A stretch of 64,000 nt of DNA from Enterobacter sp. CC120223-11 (GCF_900215375.1 NZ_OBEF01000013.1:1-64000), one strand, 5' to 3'. Positions 17,826 through 28,334 are shown, counted from the stretch's first letter. Notes: generated by a model from the letters alone, not told the origin. Numbers and translations: made by a program.

Positions 17826-19418
17826 ATGCAAACAGCCCAGAATCTGATCAAGGCGTACCGCCGGAAGCGAATTATCGTTTGCCTGATGGTTGCGCTGTTC
17901 GTTTTGCTGCTGACCTTTGGTCTGCGATTTATTTCACAGCGCGACTTAATTCAGGATCGTCTCGAGACTTACGCCATTCATGCGGTGAACAGCCTCGATA
18001 AAATTCTCATTCCTATCGCCGGGAAGCGCCACGAGCTTGTGAGCCTCGTCGGCCAGCCCTGCGAAAACGTGCATTTACCGATCCGCAAACAGGCCGCCGC
18101 CCTGCAAACGCTGCGATCCATTGCCCTCGTCAAATCTGGCGTGCTCTATTGCTCCAGCGTATTTGGCAACCGGGATGTTGTGTTACGTGACCGCCAGCCG
18201 ACGTTACCCGATCCACAGCCTAAGCTGCTGCTGGCAACGGATGAATCGCTGGTGAAAGGCTCACCTATTCTGATCCAGTGGTATCCCGCCTCGCAGGACG
18301 GTGAAGACGGCGTCATGCTGACCATCAATATTCATTTGCTAAGCTCACTGCTGCTGGAGCCTCAGACGCCGGACATTCGTCGGGTGGTAGTCTCCGTCGG
18401 CAACCGCTATTACAGCGAATCACAGGGCATCAGCGACAGCATTCAGCTTGCCGACGGGGAAGAAATGCTCACCCGTCAGTCAGAACTCTTCCCCTTCAGC
18501 ATCAGCGTCACCACGCCAGGTGCGGCGATGCTTGCCCTGGAGGATCTACCTTCTCAGGCACCGCTGGCGGTGATCTTAGCCCTGGTGTTGAGTGCCGTGG
18601 CGTGGCTTGCCACCGCCGGTCGCGTCAGTTTTAACCGCGAAATCACTCACGGCATGGCACAGCGGGAATTTGAGCTTTACTGCCAGCCACAGCTGAATAC
18701 CCGCACTCAGCAGTGCACCGGCGTGGAGATTTTACTGCGCTGGAACAACCCACGTCTGGGCTGGATCTCACCTGATGTCTTTATCCCTGTGGCTGAACGT
18801 GAAAACCTGATTGCGCCACTGACCCGCTATGTGCTGGTGGAAACCATTCGCCAGATTGGCTACTTCCCGGCAGATCCGCAGTTTCACATCAGCATCAACG
18901 TTGCCTCCAGCCACTTTTTGCAGGGGGCACTGCTGCGGGATGTGAATCAGTTCTGGTTCAGCGCGCGGCCAAAACAGCAGCTGGTGTTGGAGATAACTGA
19001 ACGGGATAATCTTATGGGCGTGGATTATCGGCTGGTCCGTGAACTGCACCGCAAAGGCGTGCGGCTGGCAATCGACGATTTCGGGACCGGCAGCAGTGCG
19101 CTCTCCTGGCTTGAACAGCTGCGGCCGGACATTCTTAAAATAGACAAATCCTTCACCAATGCCATTGGCACAGATGCCGTGAACTCCACGGTGACGGACA
19201 TTATCATCGCCCTGGGTCACAGGCTGAATATTGAACTGGTTGCGGAAGGGGTGGAAACGCCGCAGCAGGCACACTATCTGCGTCAGCACGGCGTTTCTAT
19301 TTTGCAGGGTTATCTGTATGCGAAACCAATGCCGCTGGCGGAGTTCCCGCGCTGGCTTCAAGGCGGAACTCCCCCACCGAAGGAGCATAGCGGGCATGTG
19401 CTGCCCGTTATACTTTGA
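17826..19418 (+). CDS. pdeD: CSS-motif EAL-domain cyclic-di-GMP phosphodiesterase PdeD
   Basis: This 530-residue inner-membrane protein lies between sdaA and yoaE, as E. coli yoaD/pdeD does. A first transmembrane helix spans about residues 17-38. The periplasmic CSS domain carries the CSS tripeptide (VLYCSSVFGNRD) and a second helix lies near 245-265. The cytoplasmic EAL domain has VEILLRW instead of EALLRW at the signature. It retains HISINVAS, LEITERD, AIDDFGTG, LKIDKSF and VAEGVET, so metal and substrate ligands look intact. Periplasmic thiol state may gate it, as proposed for CSS proteins. Its stop is three nucleotides from the convergent yoaE stop. Confidence 0.92.
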   Translation: MQTAQNLIKAYRRKRIIVCLMVALFVLLLTFGLRFISQRDLIQDRLETYAIHAVNSLDKILIPIAGKRHELVSLVGQPCENVHLPIRKQAAALQTLRSIALVKSGVLYCSSVFGNRDVVLRDRQPTLPDPQPKLLLATDESLVKGSPILIQWYPASQDGEDGVMLTINIHLLSSLLLEPQTPDIRRVVVSVGNRYYSESQGISDSIQLADGEEMLTRQSELFPFSISVTTPGAAMLALEDLPSQAPLAVILALVLSAVAWLATAGRVSFNREITHGMAQREFELYCQPQLNTRTQQCTGVEILLRWNNPRLGWISPDVFIPVAERENLIAPLTRYVLVETIRQIGYFPADPQFHISINVASSHFLQGALLRDVNQFWFSARPKQQLVLEITERDNLMGVDYRLVRELHRKGVRLAIDDFGTGSSALSWLEQLRPDILKIDKSFTNAIGTDAVNSTVTDIIIALGHRLNIELVAEGVETPQQAHYLRQHGVSILQGYLYAKPMPLAEFPRWLQGGTPPPKEHSGHVLPVIL

Positions 19419-19421
19419 GGA

Positions 19422-20984
19422 TTACTCCTCTTCTTCGTCGTGAAGCGAAGGTTGCTTCACGACCCGAACCAGGTCGACCCGGTAGTTATTGGCTTCGACA
19501 ATCGTTATCTCGAGCGGGGCCATATTCAGCACATCACCCACCTGCGGAATATGTCCGTTGTGGGAGATAACCCAGCCTGCCACGGTGGCAATATCATCGT
19601 CTGTGCTGAGCAGCGTTTCGAGCCCCAGAGTTTGCTGTAGCGCGTGTAAATCTGTTCCGCCCTTCACCAGCCAGCCTTCACCGTCGGTGACGATTTCAGG
19701 CGTTTCGTCGGCATCCGGGAACTCACCGGCGATGGCTTCCAGCACGTCCAGCGGCGTAACCAGCCCCTGAATCATGCCGAACTCATCGGTGACGATCACG
19801 AAGCTGCCACGGGCACGGCGCAGCACGCCCAGCAGGTTAATCGGGTCAAGCGTTTCCGGCACCACAATCGCCGGAGAAGCAGACGCCATGGCAATCACGT
19901 CTTCACCTGCTTCCAGCGCGACCAGCATTTCCTTGGCGCGGACGATACCGATAATTTCATCCAGTTCACCACGACAGACCGGGAACAGGCTGTGTGGAGA
20001 GGAAAGCAGCTGCTGGCGAATTTCGTCGACGCTCAGGTTCGCATCCACCCAGCTAATCTCACCGCGTGGCGTCATGATGCTGCGCAATGAGCGCGAGGCC
20101 AGCGTCAGTACGCCGTTAATCATGTAACGTTCTTCATCCGCAAACTCCCCTTCTGGCACGGGCACCGCCACAGGGTTTTCAGCGTCATGCTGCACCACGC
20201 TTTGCTTACGGCCGCCCATCAGGCGCAGGATCGCATCCGCAGTACGGGCGCGCAACGGCACGTTCGACTGATGCTTAACAAAGTTACGACGGGCAATCTG
20301 GTTAAACAGCTCGATGATAATCGAGAAGCCAATCGCGGCGTACAGGTAGCCTTTCGGAATATGGAAGCCAAAACCTTCCGCGACGAGGCTCAGGCCAATC
20401 ATCAGCAGGAAGCTCAGACAGAGTACCACCACCGTCGGGTGCTGGTTGACGAAGTTAGTCAGCGGCTTCGAGGCCAGCAGCATCACGGCCATCGCGATCA
20501 CTACCGCGGCCATCATCACCGGCAGATGGTTCACCATGCCGACGGCGGTAATCACCGCGTCGAGGGAGAACACCGCATCAAGCACCACAATCTGTGCCAC
20601 AACCACCCAGAAGCTGGCATAGCCTTTGCCGTGCCCTTCGTCGTGCTGGCGGTTTTCCAGCCTTTCGTGGAGCTCCGTCGTGGCTTTGAACAGCAGGAAG
20701 ATACCACCGAACAGCATGATCAAATCACGCCCTGAGAACGAGTAATCCCAGACGGTAAACAGCGGTTGCGTCAGCGTGACCATCCACGAAATAACCGACA
20801 GCAGACCCAGGCGCATGACCAGCGCCAGCGACAGGCCGATAAGGCGAGCCTTATCACGCTGCTTCGGCGGCAGCTTGTCTGCAAGGATGGCGATGAACAC
20901 CAGGTTATCAATACCGAGCACAATCTCCAGGACAACCAGCGTCAGCAGGCCCGCCCAGATTGAGGGATCCATTAACAGTTCCAT
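19422..20984 (-). CDS. yoaE: TerC-family membrane protein with CBS and CorC_HlyC domains
   Basis: This 520-residue protein combines an N-terminal TerC integral-membrane domain of about seven helices (residues 1-230; [11 protein letters not shown] and [11 protein letters not shown] carry the conserved acidic residues) with two cytoplasmic CBS domains. A C-terminal CorC_HlyC transporter-associated domain (about 440-515) completes it. TerC proteins are associated with metal export; the substrate of YoaE is not established. It is transcribed divergently from manXYZ across a 453-bp spacer. Confidence 0.93.
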   Translation of the reverse strand: MELLMDPSIWAGLLTLVVLEIVLGIDNLVFIAILADKLPPKQRDKARLIGLSLALVMRLGLLSVISWMVTLTQPLFTVWDYSFSGRDLIMLFGGIFLLFKATTELHERLENRQHDEGHGKGYASFWVVVAQIVVLDAVFSLDAVITAVGMVNHLPVMMAAVVIAMAVMLLASKPLTNFVNQHPTVVVLCLSFLLMIGLSLVAEGFGFHIPKGYLYAAIGFSIIIELFNQIARRNFVKHQSNVPLRARTADAILRLMGGRKQSVVQHDAENPVAVPVPEGEFADEERYMINGVLTLASRSLRSIMTPRGEISWVDANLSVDEIRQQLLSSPHSLFPVCRGELDEIIGIVRAKEMLVALEAGEDVIAMASASPAIVVPETLDPINLLGVLRRARGSFVIVTDEFGMIQGLVTPLDVLEAIAGEFPDADETPEIVTDGEGWLVKGGTDLHALQQTLGLETLLSTDDDIATVAGWVISHNGHIPQVGDVLNMAPLEITIVEANNYRVDLVRVVKQPSLHDEEEE

Positions 20985-21296
20985 GAATGACTCCTGCTAC
21001 AGGCAAAACCTGTCATCGCCTTGTCAAAAACAGACGTGACTATTTCGGTGCGATAAAAAAGGGGTGAACAAGTGGCAGCGGTGTGCCTGAGGGGAAACTG
21101 ACGTCGGTGACGGTCCATACTTGGGCTATGCCCTATACTCCTGAATGTTTAAACGGAACGTAAACATATCAGACAGAATGGATAACTGGAAAAATATTTA
21201 CGTCTTTTTGCATTCATCCGATAGGTTTACAGGATGATTTTTTGCGCTTCAAAATTATTGATTTTGGATGAGTAAATTACGGATCTTCATCACATT

Positions 21297-21324
21297 AATT
21301 ATTTTTTCACTATCTAAAATAATT
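21297..21324 (+). promoter_or_regulatory. Mlc/NagC operator upstream of manX
   Basis: AATTATTTT and AAAATAATT form a perfect 9-bp inverted repeat around a 10-bp spacer, the layout of Mlc/NagC operators. A CRP-like TCACA half-site lies just upstream (21289-21294). The rest of the 20985-21437 spacer is AT-rich and contains no convincing ORF. It should hold the yoaE and manX promoters. Confidence 0.75.
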
Positions 21325-21437
21325 CACGGATGTAATGAGTCATTCATCTCTAACCCCTATCTGAATCGATTCGGTGAGAGCCAGCGGTTCATCAAACGGC
21401 AGTGGTTTTGTCGTAACGATAATAAAGGAGGTAGCAA

Positions 21438-22409
21438 GTGACGATTGCTATTGTTATAGGCACACATGGTTGGGCTGCAGAACAACTTCTGAAAACGGCA
21501 GAAATGCTGTTGGGCGAGCAGGAGAACGTCGGCTGGATCGATTTCGTTCCAGGCGAGAATGCAGAGACGCTTATCGAGAAATACAACGCGCAGCTGGCGA
21601 AACTGGATACCAGTAAAGGTGTGCTGTTTCTCGTCGATACCTGGGGCGGCAGCCCGTTCAACGCTGCAAGCCGCATTGTCGTCGATAAAGAGCATCATGA
21701 AGTTATCGCCGGCGTAAACATCCCAATGCTGGTCGAAACGCTGATGGCGCGTGACGACAACCCAAGCTTCGACGAACTGGTCGCACTGGCGGTGGAAACC
21801 GGTCGTGAAGGCGTGAAAGCGCTGAAGGCAAAACCCGTCGAGAAAGCGGCACCTGTGGCCGCCGTTGCTGCGGCACCAAAAGCGAACGTTCCGGCAAAAC
21901 CTATGGGCCCGAACGACTACATGGTGATTGGCCTTGCGCGTATCGATGACCGCCTGATCCACGGCCAGGTCGCGACTCGCTGGACTAAAGAAACCAACGT
22001 CACCCGCATTATCGTGGTCAGCGACGAAGTTGCCGCCGACACCGTGCGTAAAACGCTGCTGACGCAGGTTGCTCCTCCGGGCGTTACCGCGCACGTGGTT
22101 GATATTGCCAAAATGATTCGCGTCTACAACAACCCACAGTACGCAGGCGAACGCGTGATGCTGCTGTTCACCAACCCGACTGACGTCGAACGTATCGTTG
22201 AACAGGGTGTGAAAATCACCACCGTCAACATCGGCGGTATGGCTTTCCGCCAGGGTAAAACACAGGTCAATAACGCCATTTCAGTCGACGAAAAAGATAT
22301 CGAAGCGTTCAATAAACTGAACGCCCGCGGCATCGAGTTGGAAGCACGTAAAGTGTCTACCGACCAGAGACTGAAAATGATGGATTTGATCGGTAAGGTG
22401 GGTAAATAA
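21438..22409 (+). CDS. manX: Mannose PTS enzyme IIAB component
   Basis: The 323-residue cytoplasmic phosphotransfer subunit has an IIA domain with the phosphohistidine in IGTHGWAAEQLL (His10). An alanine/proline-rich linker (about 133-155) leads to the IIB domain with its phosphohistidine in GLARIDDRLIHGQVATRW. It passes phosphate from HPr to mannose, glucose or glucosamine entering through ManYZ. The start is GTG at 21438 with a perfect AAGGAGGT upstream. In E. coli the manX mRNA is an SgrS target; I did not test that pairing here. Confidence 0.97.
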   Translation: MTIAIVIGTHGWAAEQLLKTAEMLLGEQENVGWIDFVPGENAETLIEKYNAQLAKLDTSKGVLFLVDTWGGSPFNAASRIVVDKEHHEVIAGVNIPMLVETLMARDDNPSFDELVALAVETGREGVKALKAKPVEKAAPVAAVAAAPKANVPAKPMGPNDYMVIGLARIDDRLIHGQVATRWTKETNVTRIIVVSDEVAADTVRKTLLTQVAPPGVTAHVVDIAKMIRVYNNPQYAGERVMLLFTNPTDVERIVEQGVKITTVNIGGMAFRQGKTQVNNAISVDEKDIEAFNKLNARGIELEARKVSTDQRLKMMDLIGKVGK

Positions 22410-22467
22410 CCCGCCCTGCCCATTGCTGAATTTTCACACTTAAGGCTTAAGTTATAGGAGAAGTACA

Positions 22468-23265
22468 ATGGAGATTACCGTTCTTCAAATTGTGCTGGTG
22501 TTCGTCGTCGCGTGTATCGCGGGTATGGAATCCGTACTCGATGAATTTCAGTTCCACCGTCCGCTGGTGGCCTGTACCCTGATTGGTGCAGTCCTCGGCG
22601 ACATGAAAACCGGTATTATCATCGGTGGTACCCTGGAAATGATCGCCCTGGGCTGGATGAACATCGGTGCCGCAGTTGCACCAGATGCGGCCCTGGCATC
22701 CATCATCTCTACCGTTCTGGTTATCGCGGGTCACCAAAGCATCGGTGCCGGTATCGCGCTGGCTATCCCACTGGCGGCAGCAGGCCAGGTTCTGACCATC
22801 ATCGTGCGTACTATCACCGTGGCCTTCCAGCACGCGGCGGATAAAGCGGCGAATAACGGCAACCTGACAGCCCTGTCCTGGATCCACGTATCCTCCCTGT
22901 TCCTGCAGGCGATGCGTATCGCGATCCCTGCGGTTATCGTTGCTATCTCTGTCGGTACCAGCGAAGTCCAGAACATGCTGAACGCGATTCCTGAAGTCGT
23001 GACCGGCGGTCTGAACATCGCAGGCGGCATGATCGTGGTTGTTGGTTACGCAATGGTTATCAACATGATGCGTGCCGGCTACCTGATGCCGTTCTTCTAC
23101 CTCGGCTTCGTTACCGCAGCATTCACCAACTTCAACCTGGTTGCTCTGGGTGTGATTGGTGCAGTCATGGCAATTCTGTATATCCAGCTGAGCCCTAAAT
23201 ACAATCGTGTTGCGGGTGGCCAGGTACAGGCTGCTAACAACGATCTCGATAACCAACTGGACTAA
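22468..23265 (+). CDS. manY: Mannose PTS membrane component IIC
   Basis: This 265-residue integral-membrane component of the mannose-family PTS has multiple hydrophobic helices beginning EITVLQIVLVFVVACIAGM. The family's GGTLEMIALGWMNIGAA segment is present near residue 55. It forms the sugar channel with ManZ. ATAGGAG lies at good distance from the ATG. Confidence 0.96.
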   Translation: MEITVLQIVLVFVVACIAGMESVLDEFQFHRPLVACTLIGAVLGDMKTGIIIGGTLEMIALGWMNIGAAVAPDAALASIISTVLVIAGHQSIGAGIALAIPLAAAGQVLTIIVRTITVAFQHAADKAANNGNLTALSWIHVSSLFLQAMRIAIPAVIVAISVGTSEVQNMLNAIPEVVTGGLNIAGGMIVVVGYAMVINMMRAGYLMPFFYLGFVTAAFTNFNLVALGVIGAVMAILYIQLSPKYNRVAGGQVQAANNDLDNQLD

Positions 23266-23277
23266 CAGGTGAGCGAA

Positions 23278-24129
23278 ATGGTTGATATCACTAAAACTAC
23301 CACCGAGAAAAAACTCACTCCGAGTGACATCCGTGGCGTGTTCCTTCGTTCTAACCTGTTCCAGGGTTCATGGAACTTCGAACGTATGCAGGCGCTGGGC
23401 TTCTGCTTCTCCATGGTACCGGCCATCAAACGCCTGTATCCGGAAAACAACGAAGCGCGCCGTCAGGCAATTAAGCGTCACCTGGAATTCTTCAACACCC
23501 ATCCGTACGTTGCGGCTCCGGTTCTCGGCGTAACGCTGGCGATGGAAGAGCAGCGTGCGAACGGCGCAGAGATTGACGATGGTGCCATCAACGGTATCAA
23601 AGTCGGTCTGATGGGTCCGCTGGCAGGCGTGGGCGACCCAATCTTCTGGGGTACCGTGCGTCCGGTCTTCGCAGCGCTCGGTGCAGGTATCGCGATGAGC
23701 GGCAGCCTACTCGGCCCTCTGCTGTTCTTTATCCTGTTCAACGCCGTGCGTCTGGCAACCCGTTACTACGGCGTGGCTTACGGCTACCGTAAAGGCGTGG
23801 ACATCGTTAAAGATATGGGCGGCGGCTTCCTGCAGAAACTGACTGAGGGGGCGTCAATCCTCGGCCTGTTTGTCATGGGGGCATTGGTTAACAAGTGGAC
23901 GCACGTGAACATCCCGCTGGTGGTGTCGACCATCACAGGCCAGGATGGTCAGACCCGTGTGACCACCGTGCAGACTATCCTTGACCAGCTGATGCCGGGC
24001 CTGGTGCCGCTGCTGCTGACCTTCGCCTGTATGTGGCTGCTGCGTAAGAAAGTGAACCCACTGTGGATCATCGTTGGCTTCTTCGTCATCGGTATCGCGG
24101 GTTATGCTGTAGGCCTGCTGGGTCTGTAA
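23278..24129 (+). CDS. manZ: Mannose PTS membrane component IID
   Basis: The 283-residue IID component completes the ManXYZ transporter. Signatures are [17 protein letters not shown] near the N-terminus, [15 protein letters not shown] in the middle and hydrophobic helices at the C-terminus. I place the start at ATG 23278 because AGGTGAG lies just upstream. A GTG three codons earlier (23269) overlaps that Shine-Dalgarno sequence and is less likely. A strong terminator follows. Confidence 0.95.
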   Translation: MVDITKTTTEKKLTPSDIRGVFLRSNLFQGSWNFERMQALGFCFSMVPAIKRLYPENNEARRQAIKRHLEFFNTHPYVAAPVLGVTLAMEEQRANGAEIDDGAINGIKVGLMGPLAGVGDPIFWGTVRPVFAALGAGIAMSGSLLGPLLFFILFNAVRLATRYYGVAYGYRKGVDIVKDMGGGFLQKLTEGASILGLFVMGALVNKWTHVNIPLVVSTITGQDGQTRVTTVQTILDQLMPGLVPLLLTFACMWLLRKKVNPLWIIVGFFVIGIAGYAVGLLGL

Positions 24130-24143
24130 TTCTGCTGTACTCT

Positions 24144-24170
24144 GCCGGGGCCTTTTGGCCCCGGTTTTTA
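24144..24170 (+). terminator. manZ terminator
   Basis: A CCGGGGCC / GGCCCCGG stem with a TTTT loop and a T-rich tail lies between manZ and yobD. Confidence 0.9.
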
Positions 24171-24184
24171 TTTCTGGAGGGGTA

Positions 24185-24640
24185 ATGACTATCACGGACT
24201 GGGTGCTGGTTCTGTTTATTGTGGCGCTGCTGGCCTTCGCCATTTACGATCAATTCATCATGCCGCGCCTGAAGGGCCCCGTGCTGCTCGCTATCCCCCT
24301 GCTCCGTCGCGGGCGAGTTGATGGGATCATTTTCGTCGGCCTGGTGGCGATTCTTATTTATCAAAACCTGACCGCCAATGGGCAATTAATAACCACATGG
24401 TTATTATGTGCGCTGGCACTGATGGGGTTGTATCTGTTCTGGATCCGCACGCCAACAATCATTTTTAAACAAGAAGGTTTTTACTTTTCCAGCGTATGGA
24501 TTGCGTATCCAAGAATTAAATCCATCAATTTATCTGAAGACGGTGTGCTGGTGATGCAATTAGAGCAGCGCCGCCTGCTGATACGCGTACGAAATATCGA
24601 CGACCTCGAAAGAATCTACAAACTCCTTTCATCACAGTGA
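24185..24640 (+). CDS. yobD: DUF986 membrane protein YobD
   Basis: This 151-residue inner-membrane protein of unknown function has hydrophobic segments at about residues 5-25, 45-63 and 68-85, followed by a soluble C-terminal domain ending IYKLLSSQ. The ATG at 24185 is preceded by GGAGGGG and lies behind the manZ terminator. A MntR-type palindrome begins 9 nt after its stop. Confidence 0.92.
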   Translation: MTITDWVLVLFIVALLAFAIYDQFIMPRLKGPVLLAIPLLRRGRVDGIIFVGLVAILIYQNLTANGQLITTWLLCALALMGLYLFWIRTPTIIFKQEGFYFSSVWIAYPRIKSINLSEDGVLVMQLEQRRLLIRVRNIDDLERIYKLLSSQ

Positions 24641-24648
24641 GTTATAAT

Positions 24649-24664
24649 TATAGCCATTGCTATA
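24649..24664. promoter_or_regulatory. MntR operator, distal copy
   Basis: TATAGCCATTGCTATA has perfect TATAGC / GCTATA arms around CATT, the layout of enterobacterial MntR sites. It is one of two copies upstream of mntP. Confidence 0.7.
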
Positions 24665-24691
24665 TATGAAGTTATTTTAGGCAAATGACTT

Positions 24692-24707
24692 TATAGCCAT
24701 GGCTATA
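24692..24707. promoter_or_regulatory. MntR operator, proximal copy
   Basis: TATAGCCATGGCTATA is the second MntR-type palindrome, with its centre 43 bp (about four helical turns) from the first. Confidence 0.7.
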
Positions 24708-24758
24708 TTTCCAGACATTCCCCCTCATATTTCTTAACGTTTTCATTACCGTTAAATT

Positions 24759-24780
24759 TAAATGAAAATCGTTATCAATT
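24759..24780. promoter_or_regulatory. Fur-like box upstream of mntP
   Basis: TAAATGAAAATCGTTATCAATT contains Fur-type half-sites (AATGAAAAT, GTTATCA). E. coli mntP is known to respond to Fur as well as manganese. Confidence 0.5.
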
Positions 24781-24838
24781 AGCCGTTGACATATTTGTTT
24801 TTTGTTATTGTTTTATTTTCTCAAATTATGTTAAGGTT

Positions 24839-25025
24839 GCGCCCGTCGTTGGGGAGTAGCCGATTTCCTTTCCCGGAAATGTACGTGTCAACATACTCGT
24901 TGCAAAACGTGGCACGTACGGTTCATCAGCAGATGAGCAGGCGAGACCATAGGCATATCACTGCTATACGCCGGACGTGGCGTATGTTTACTGGGGGCAG
25001 CGGTATGTCATATGGATATCTCCCC
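24839..25025 (+). ncRNA. yybP-ykoY manganese riboswitch of mntP
   Basis: The leader contains the conserved aptamer elements GGGGAGTAGCCGAT, TCAACATACTCG and GGCGAGACC in order, with the variable helix between them. It ends just before the mntP ribosome-binding region. Mn(II) binding is expected to open expression of the exporter. Boundaries are approximate. Confidence 0.88.
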
Positions 25026-25039
25026 GGTCAGGACAAGCG

Positions 25040-25606
25040 ATGATTCTCTCAGCCACTATCCTCTTAGCCTTTGGTATGTCGATGGACGCGTTTGCCGTCT
25101 CGATCAGTAAAGGTGCATCACTCCACAAACCTAAATTCTCTGAAGCGTTGCGCACGGGCCTGATTTTTGGCGCCGTTGAAGCTATCACGCCGCTGATTGG
25201 CTGGGGCCTCGGCATGCTTGCCAGCCAGTTCGTGCTGGAGTGGAACCACTGGATCGCCTTCGTTCTGCTGGTCTTCCTCGGCGGTCGAATGCTGATTGAA
25301 GGCTGGCGTGGAAATGAAGCTGAAGAAGAGAAAGCCCCGAGCCGTCACGGCTTCTGGCTGCTGGTGACCACGGCTATCGCCACCAGCCTTGATGCCATGG
25401 CCGTGGGCGTCGGTCTTGCTTTCCTGCAGGTCAATATCATCTTCACGGCGCTAATGATTGGCTGCGCCACGCTGATTATGACCACCATCGGCATGATGGT
25501 CGGCCGCTTTATTGGCCCGCTTCTGGGGAAACGCGCCGAAATTCTCGGCGGCCTGGTGCTGATTGGCATTGGCGTGCAGATCCTCTGGAGCCACTTCGCC
25601 GGTTAA
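25040..25606 (+). CDS. mntP: Manganese efflux pump MntP
   Basis: This 188-residue, six-helix inner-membrane exporter of Mn(II) is recognisable by [16 protein letters not shown] in helix 1 and by [15 protein letters not shown]. These contain the conserved acidic residues used for transport. The ATG at 25040, preceded by AGGACAAGCG, gives the E. coli length; the open frame upstream is riboswitch RNA. It is regulated by MntR and Fur sites and the riboswitch. Its stop codon overlaps that of the convergent rlmA. Confidence 0.95.
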   Translation: MILSATILLAFGMSMDAFAVSISKGASLHKPKFSEALRTGLIFGAVEAITPLIGWGLGMLASQFVLEWNHWIAFVLLVFLGGRMLIEGWRGNEAEEEKAPSRHGFWLLVTTAIATSLDAMAVGVGLAFLQVNIIFTALMIGCATLIMTTIGMMVGRFIGPLLGKRAEILGGLVLIGIGVQILWSHFAG

Positions 25607-26397
25607 TGATTTCGCTGCCAGACCTGAATCAGAAAATCGGTCTGGCAGTCAAACGCCTCAAGCCCTGCCAGTCTTTCCCACACTTCCGGTTTTGCCCGCC
25701 AGGCAAAAGGCGTCATCTGCAATAACGCCGTCGCCTCAGCCCCCGTCAAGCGCATTGGATACGCCACCTGCTGCTGCGTGATTTTTTCGAACCCAGGCAA
25801 GATTTCACTGTTCTCATCGTGCAGGCGGATTTCGTCGTAAATCAGCCCTTTCAACTCCATCAGATGACGTGGTCCCGGCGTAGCGGTAATGACCAGCCCG
25901 CCAGGTTTTACGACTCGCTCCAGCTCCTGCGGGTTGCACGGGGCATAAATTCGCACCACCGCATCCATACAGCCATCGCTAAACGGCAGACGCTGGCTTG
26001 AGGCCACACAAAAATCGACCTGCGGATAGCGTTTTGCACCGTAGCGTACCGCCACTTTCGACACATCCAGCCCCCAGGTTTTCCCGGCGACCGCGGCGAA
26101 AGCATGGGTGTAGTAACCCTCGCCGCATCCGATGTCGAGCAGGTTTTGCGGGGCAGCAGCTTTCAGGATGTAACCGATCGCTTCGCGCAGCGGCTGATAA
26201 TGGCCGGCATCCAGAAATGCACGTCGCGCCTGCATCATTTCCGCGCTGTCACCCGGATCGCGCGAGCGCTTGTGCTGCACCGGCAACAGATTTATGTACC
26301 CTTCTTTCGCCAGGTCGAACTGGTGACGCTGCGGGCAAATATAGCTGTTGTTGTGGCGCTCGAGCGGCGCGTGACAGAGAGGACAACTCCAGGACAT
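25603..26397 (-). CDS. rlmA: 23S rRNA (guanine-745-N1)-methyltransferase RlmA
   Basis: This 264-residue SAM-dependent enzyme modifies G745 of 23S rRNA. The N-terminal zinc site uses CPLC at residues 5-8 and CPQRH at 21-25. The SAM-binding motif I is [15 protein letters not shown]. Stop codons of rlmA and mntP overlap in TTAA. Upstream on the same strand lies the PBP3-like gene, separated by a hairpin. Confidence 0.94.
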   Translation of the reverse strand: MSWSCPLCHAPLERHNNSYICPQRHQFDLAKEGYINLLPVQHKRSRDPGDSAEMMQARRAFLDAGHYQPLREAIGYILKAAAPQNLLDIGCGEGYYTHAFAAVAGKTWGLDVSKVAVRYGAKRYPQVDFCVASSQRLPFSDGCMDAVVRIYAPCNPQELERVVKPGGLVITATPGPRHLMELKGLIYDEIRLHDENSEILPGFEKITQQQVAYPMRLTGAEATALLQMTPFAWRAKPEVWERLAGLEAFDCQTDFLIQVWQRNH

Positions 26398-26416
26398 GAT
26401 GACTCCGGTCTGATTG

Positions 26417-26446
26417 AAAGGGCGAAAGTGTAACGCTATTCGCCCT
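26417..26446 (-). terminator. Probable terminator of the PBP3-like gene
   Basis: On the minus strand AGGGCGAA / TTTCGCCCT forms a stem followed by TTC, lying between the PBP3-like stop and the rlmA start. The tail is short. Confidence 0.5.
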
Positions 26447-26459
26447 TCAGGTGAATGGA

Positions 26460-28193
26460 TTACAGCGCCGGGGCGAGCGAGTCGTGAGGCTGCATGACGA
26501 TTAAGTTCTCCGAGCCCGGGGCAATGCCGTCCGGCATCACGTTCTCCAGACGCAGCACGTCGCCCATAATCTGGCTGAATACTGGCGCTGACACCGCGCC
26601 GCCGTAGTATTTGCCGTTTGACGGATCGTTAATCACCACCACCAGCGCATACTTCGGGTTACTCGCGGGTGCTACGCCCGCCGTGTAGGCAATGTATTTA
26701 TCGACATACTTACCGTCCGGGCCGATTTTTTTCGCTGTCCCGGTTTTCACGGCAACACGGTAGTCATGCACCGCCGCCTTGGTCCCTCCGCCTCCCGGCA
26801 GGGCAACGCTTTCCATCATATGCTCAACCTGATGGACAATCTGATCGGACATCACGCGATGGCCCATCACCGGCGGGTCAATGCGGGTAATGGACAGCGG
26901 GCGAGAAATACCGAAGCCGCCGATAGTCGCATAGACATGTGCAAGCTGCAGCGGGGTCACCATCAAACCATAGCCGAAAGAGAAGGTAGCGCGGTCGAGC
27001 TGCCCCCAGAAACGACGTTGCGGCATCAGCCCCTGGCTTTCCCCGGTTAAACCAAGTCCCGTCGGTTCACCAAATCCAAACCCCTTATAGGTGTCCAGTA
27101 GACGCTGAATTGGCATGGCAAGTGACAAATGTGACACGCCGGTATCGCTCGATTTTTGCAGGATTCCGGTGAGGCTCAGCTCCGGATAGAAGCCAACATC
27201 GCGGATTCGATGGCCGTCCACCGTGTACGGGTGCGTGTCGACCACGCTGTCCGGCTGAACAATTCCTTGCTGGAGCGCCGTCATGATCACCAGCGGTTTG
27301 ACCGTAGAACCTGGCTCAAAGGTATCGCTTATCGCACGATTGCGAAAATCATTCAGCGTGGCTTTATCACGGTTATTCGGGTTGAAGTCCGGGTAGTTTG
27401 CCATCGACAGAATTTCGCCGGTGTCGATTTTTATCAGCACTGACGCGCCGGATTCCGCTTTGTTCCAGCGCACTGCATTGTCGAGCGCATCTTCGGTGAC
27501 CGTTTGCAGACGTTCATCAATGCTGAGCTGCAGGTTATGTGCGGGCACTGCCGCCTGCTCAGTGAGGTTTTCAATCACATTCCCATGACGGTCTTTACGC
27601 ACCAGCCTCAGTCCGGGTTTGCCCTGAAGCTGCGCATTGAAGCTTTTTTCCACGCCTTCAATGCCCTGGTCATCAATGTTGGTGAAGCCAATCAGGTTCG
27701 CGGCAACGTGTCCGGCAGGATAAAAACGGCGGGATTCATCACGCAGATTAATGCCCGGCAAATGCAACTTGTCGATCCAGTTAGCCTGCTGCGGATCAAC
27801 CTGGCGCGCAAGGTAAAGAAAGCGGGAGTGTGGATGCGCTGAAATTCGGGTCGTCAGGTCAGCAAGCGACATATGCAGCGCGTTGGCGAGCGCCTGCCAG
27901 CGTTCGTTGTACCCCACGCCGCCTTTTGACAGCAGCGTTTGAGGATCGACCCAAACGGCGCTGACGGGCACGCTGACGGCTAAAGGCCGCCCTTCCCTGT
28001 CCGTTATCATTCCACGGGGTACCGCAATGGGCTCCTCACGCAGCGATCGCATGTCTTCCTGCTTAACCAGGTTATCGGGTGAGATAATTTGCAGCCAGCC
28101 TACGCGGGCCAGCAGCAGCCCAAGACAACAACAAATACCTAAGCACACCAGGCCAAAACGGACTGGGGTAAAATGGCGGCGATGGTTTTGCAC
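26460..28193 (-). CDS. PBP3 (FtsI)-like peptidoglycan D,D-transpeptidase, second copy type
   Basis: This class B penicillin-binding protein has 577 residues. It has one membrane helix (about 12-34), an N-terminal pedestal domain and a transpeptidase domain very like FtsI ([24 protein letters not shown]). Catalytic motifs are S296-T-V-K, K483-T-G and, for the usual SxN, S348-S-D350. The genuine ftsI belongs to the dcw cluster elsewhere. This position next to cspC recalls PBP3SAL of Salmonella, an acid-adapted septal synthase. The start is GTG at 28191-28193; no better ATG is evident. Acid or intracellular use here is inference. Confidence 0.87.
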   Translation of the reverse strand: MQNHRRHFTPVRFGLVCLGICCCLGLLLARVGWLQIISPDNLVKQEDMRSLREEPIAVPRGMITDREGRPLAVSVPVSAVWVDPQTLLSKGGVGYNERWQALANALHMSLADLTTRISAHPHSRFLYLARQVDPQQANWIDKLHLPGINLRDESRRFYPAGHVAANLIGFTNIDDQGIEGVEKSFNAQLQGKPGLRLVRKDRHGNVIENLTEQAAVPAHNLQLSIDERLQTVTEDALDNAVRWNKAESGASVLIKIDTGEILSMANYPDFNPNNRDKATLNDFRNRAISDTFEPGSTVKPLVIMTALQQGIVQPDSVVDTHPYTVDGHRIRDVGFYPELSLTGILQKSSDTGVSHLSLAMPIQRLLDTYKGFGFGEPTGLGLTGESQGLMPQRRFWGQLDRATFSFGYGLMVTPLQLAHVYATIGGFGISRPLSITRIDPPVMGHRVMSDQIVHQVEHMMESVALPGGGGTKAAVHDYRVAVKTGTAKKIGPDGKYVDKYIAYTAGVAPASNPKYALVVVINDPSNGKYYGGAVSAPVFSQIMGDVLRLENVMPDGIAPGSENLIVMQPHDSLAPAL

Positions 28194-28334
28194 TCCGGCT
28201 CCCGGTTATAATTTACAACCCAATGATTTAACGTGAAAAGAGGCCGGGATAACCGCGAAACAATGCTAATAACGATGTGGTTTTGCAACAAAGCAAGACA
28301 GGAGAGGAAAGAGGAAACATTCTGTCATAAATGT

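Noticed and set aside
22447-23256. 269-codon open frame antisense to manY
   Set aside because: Composition is dominated by His, Asp, Asn and Gln, typical of the reverse complement of a membrane protein gene.
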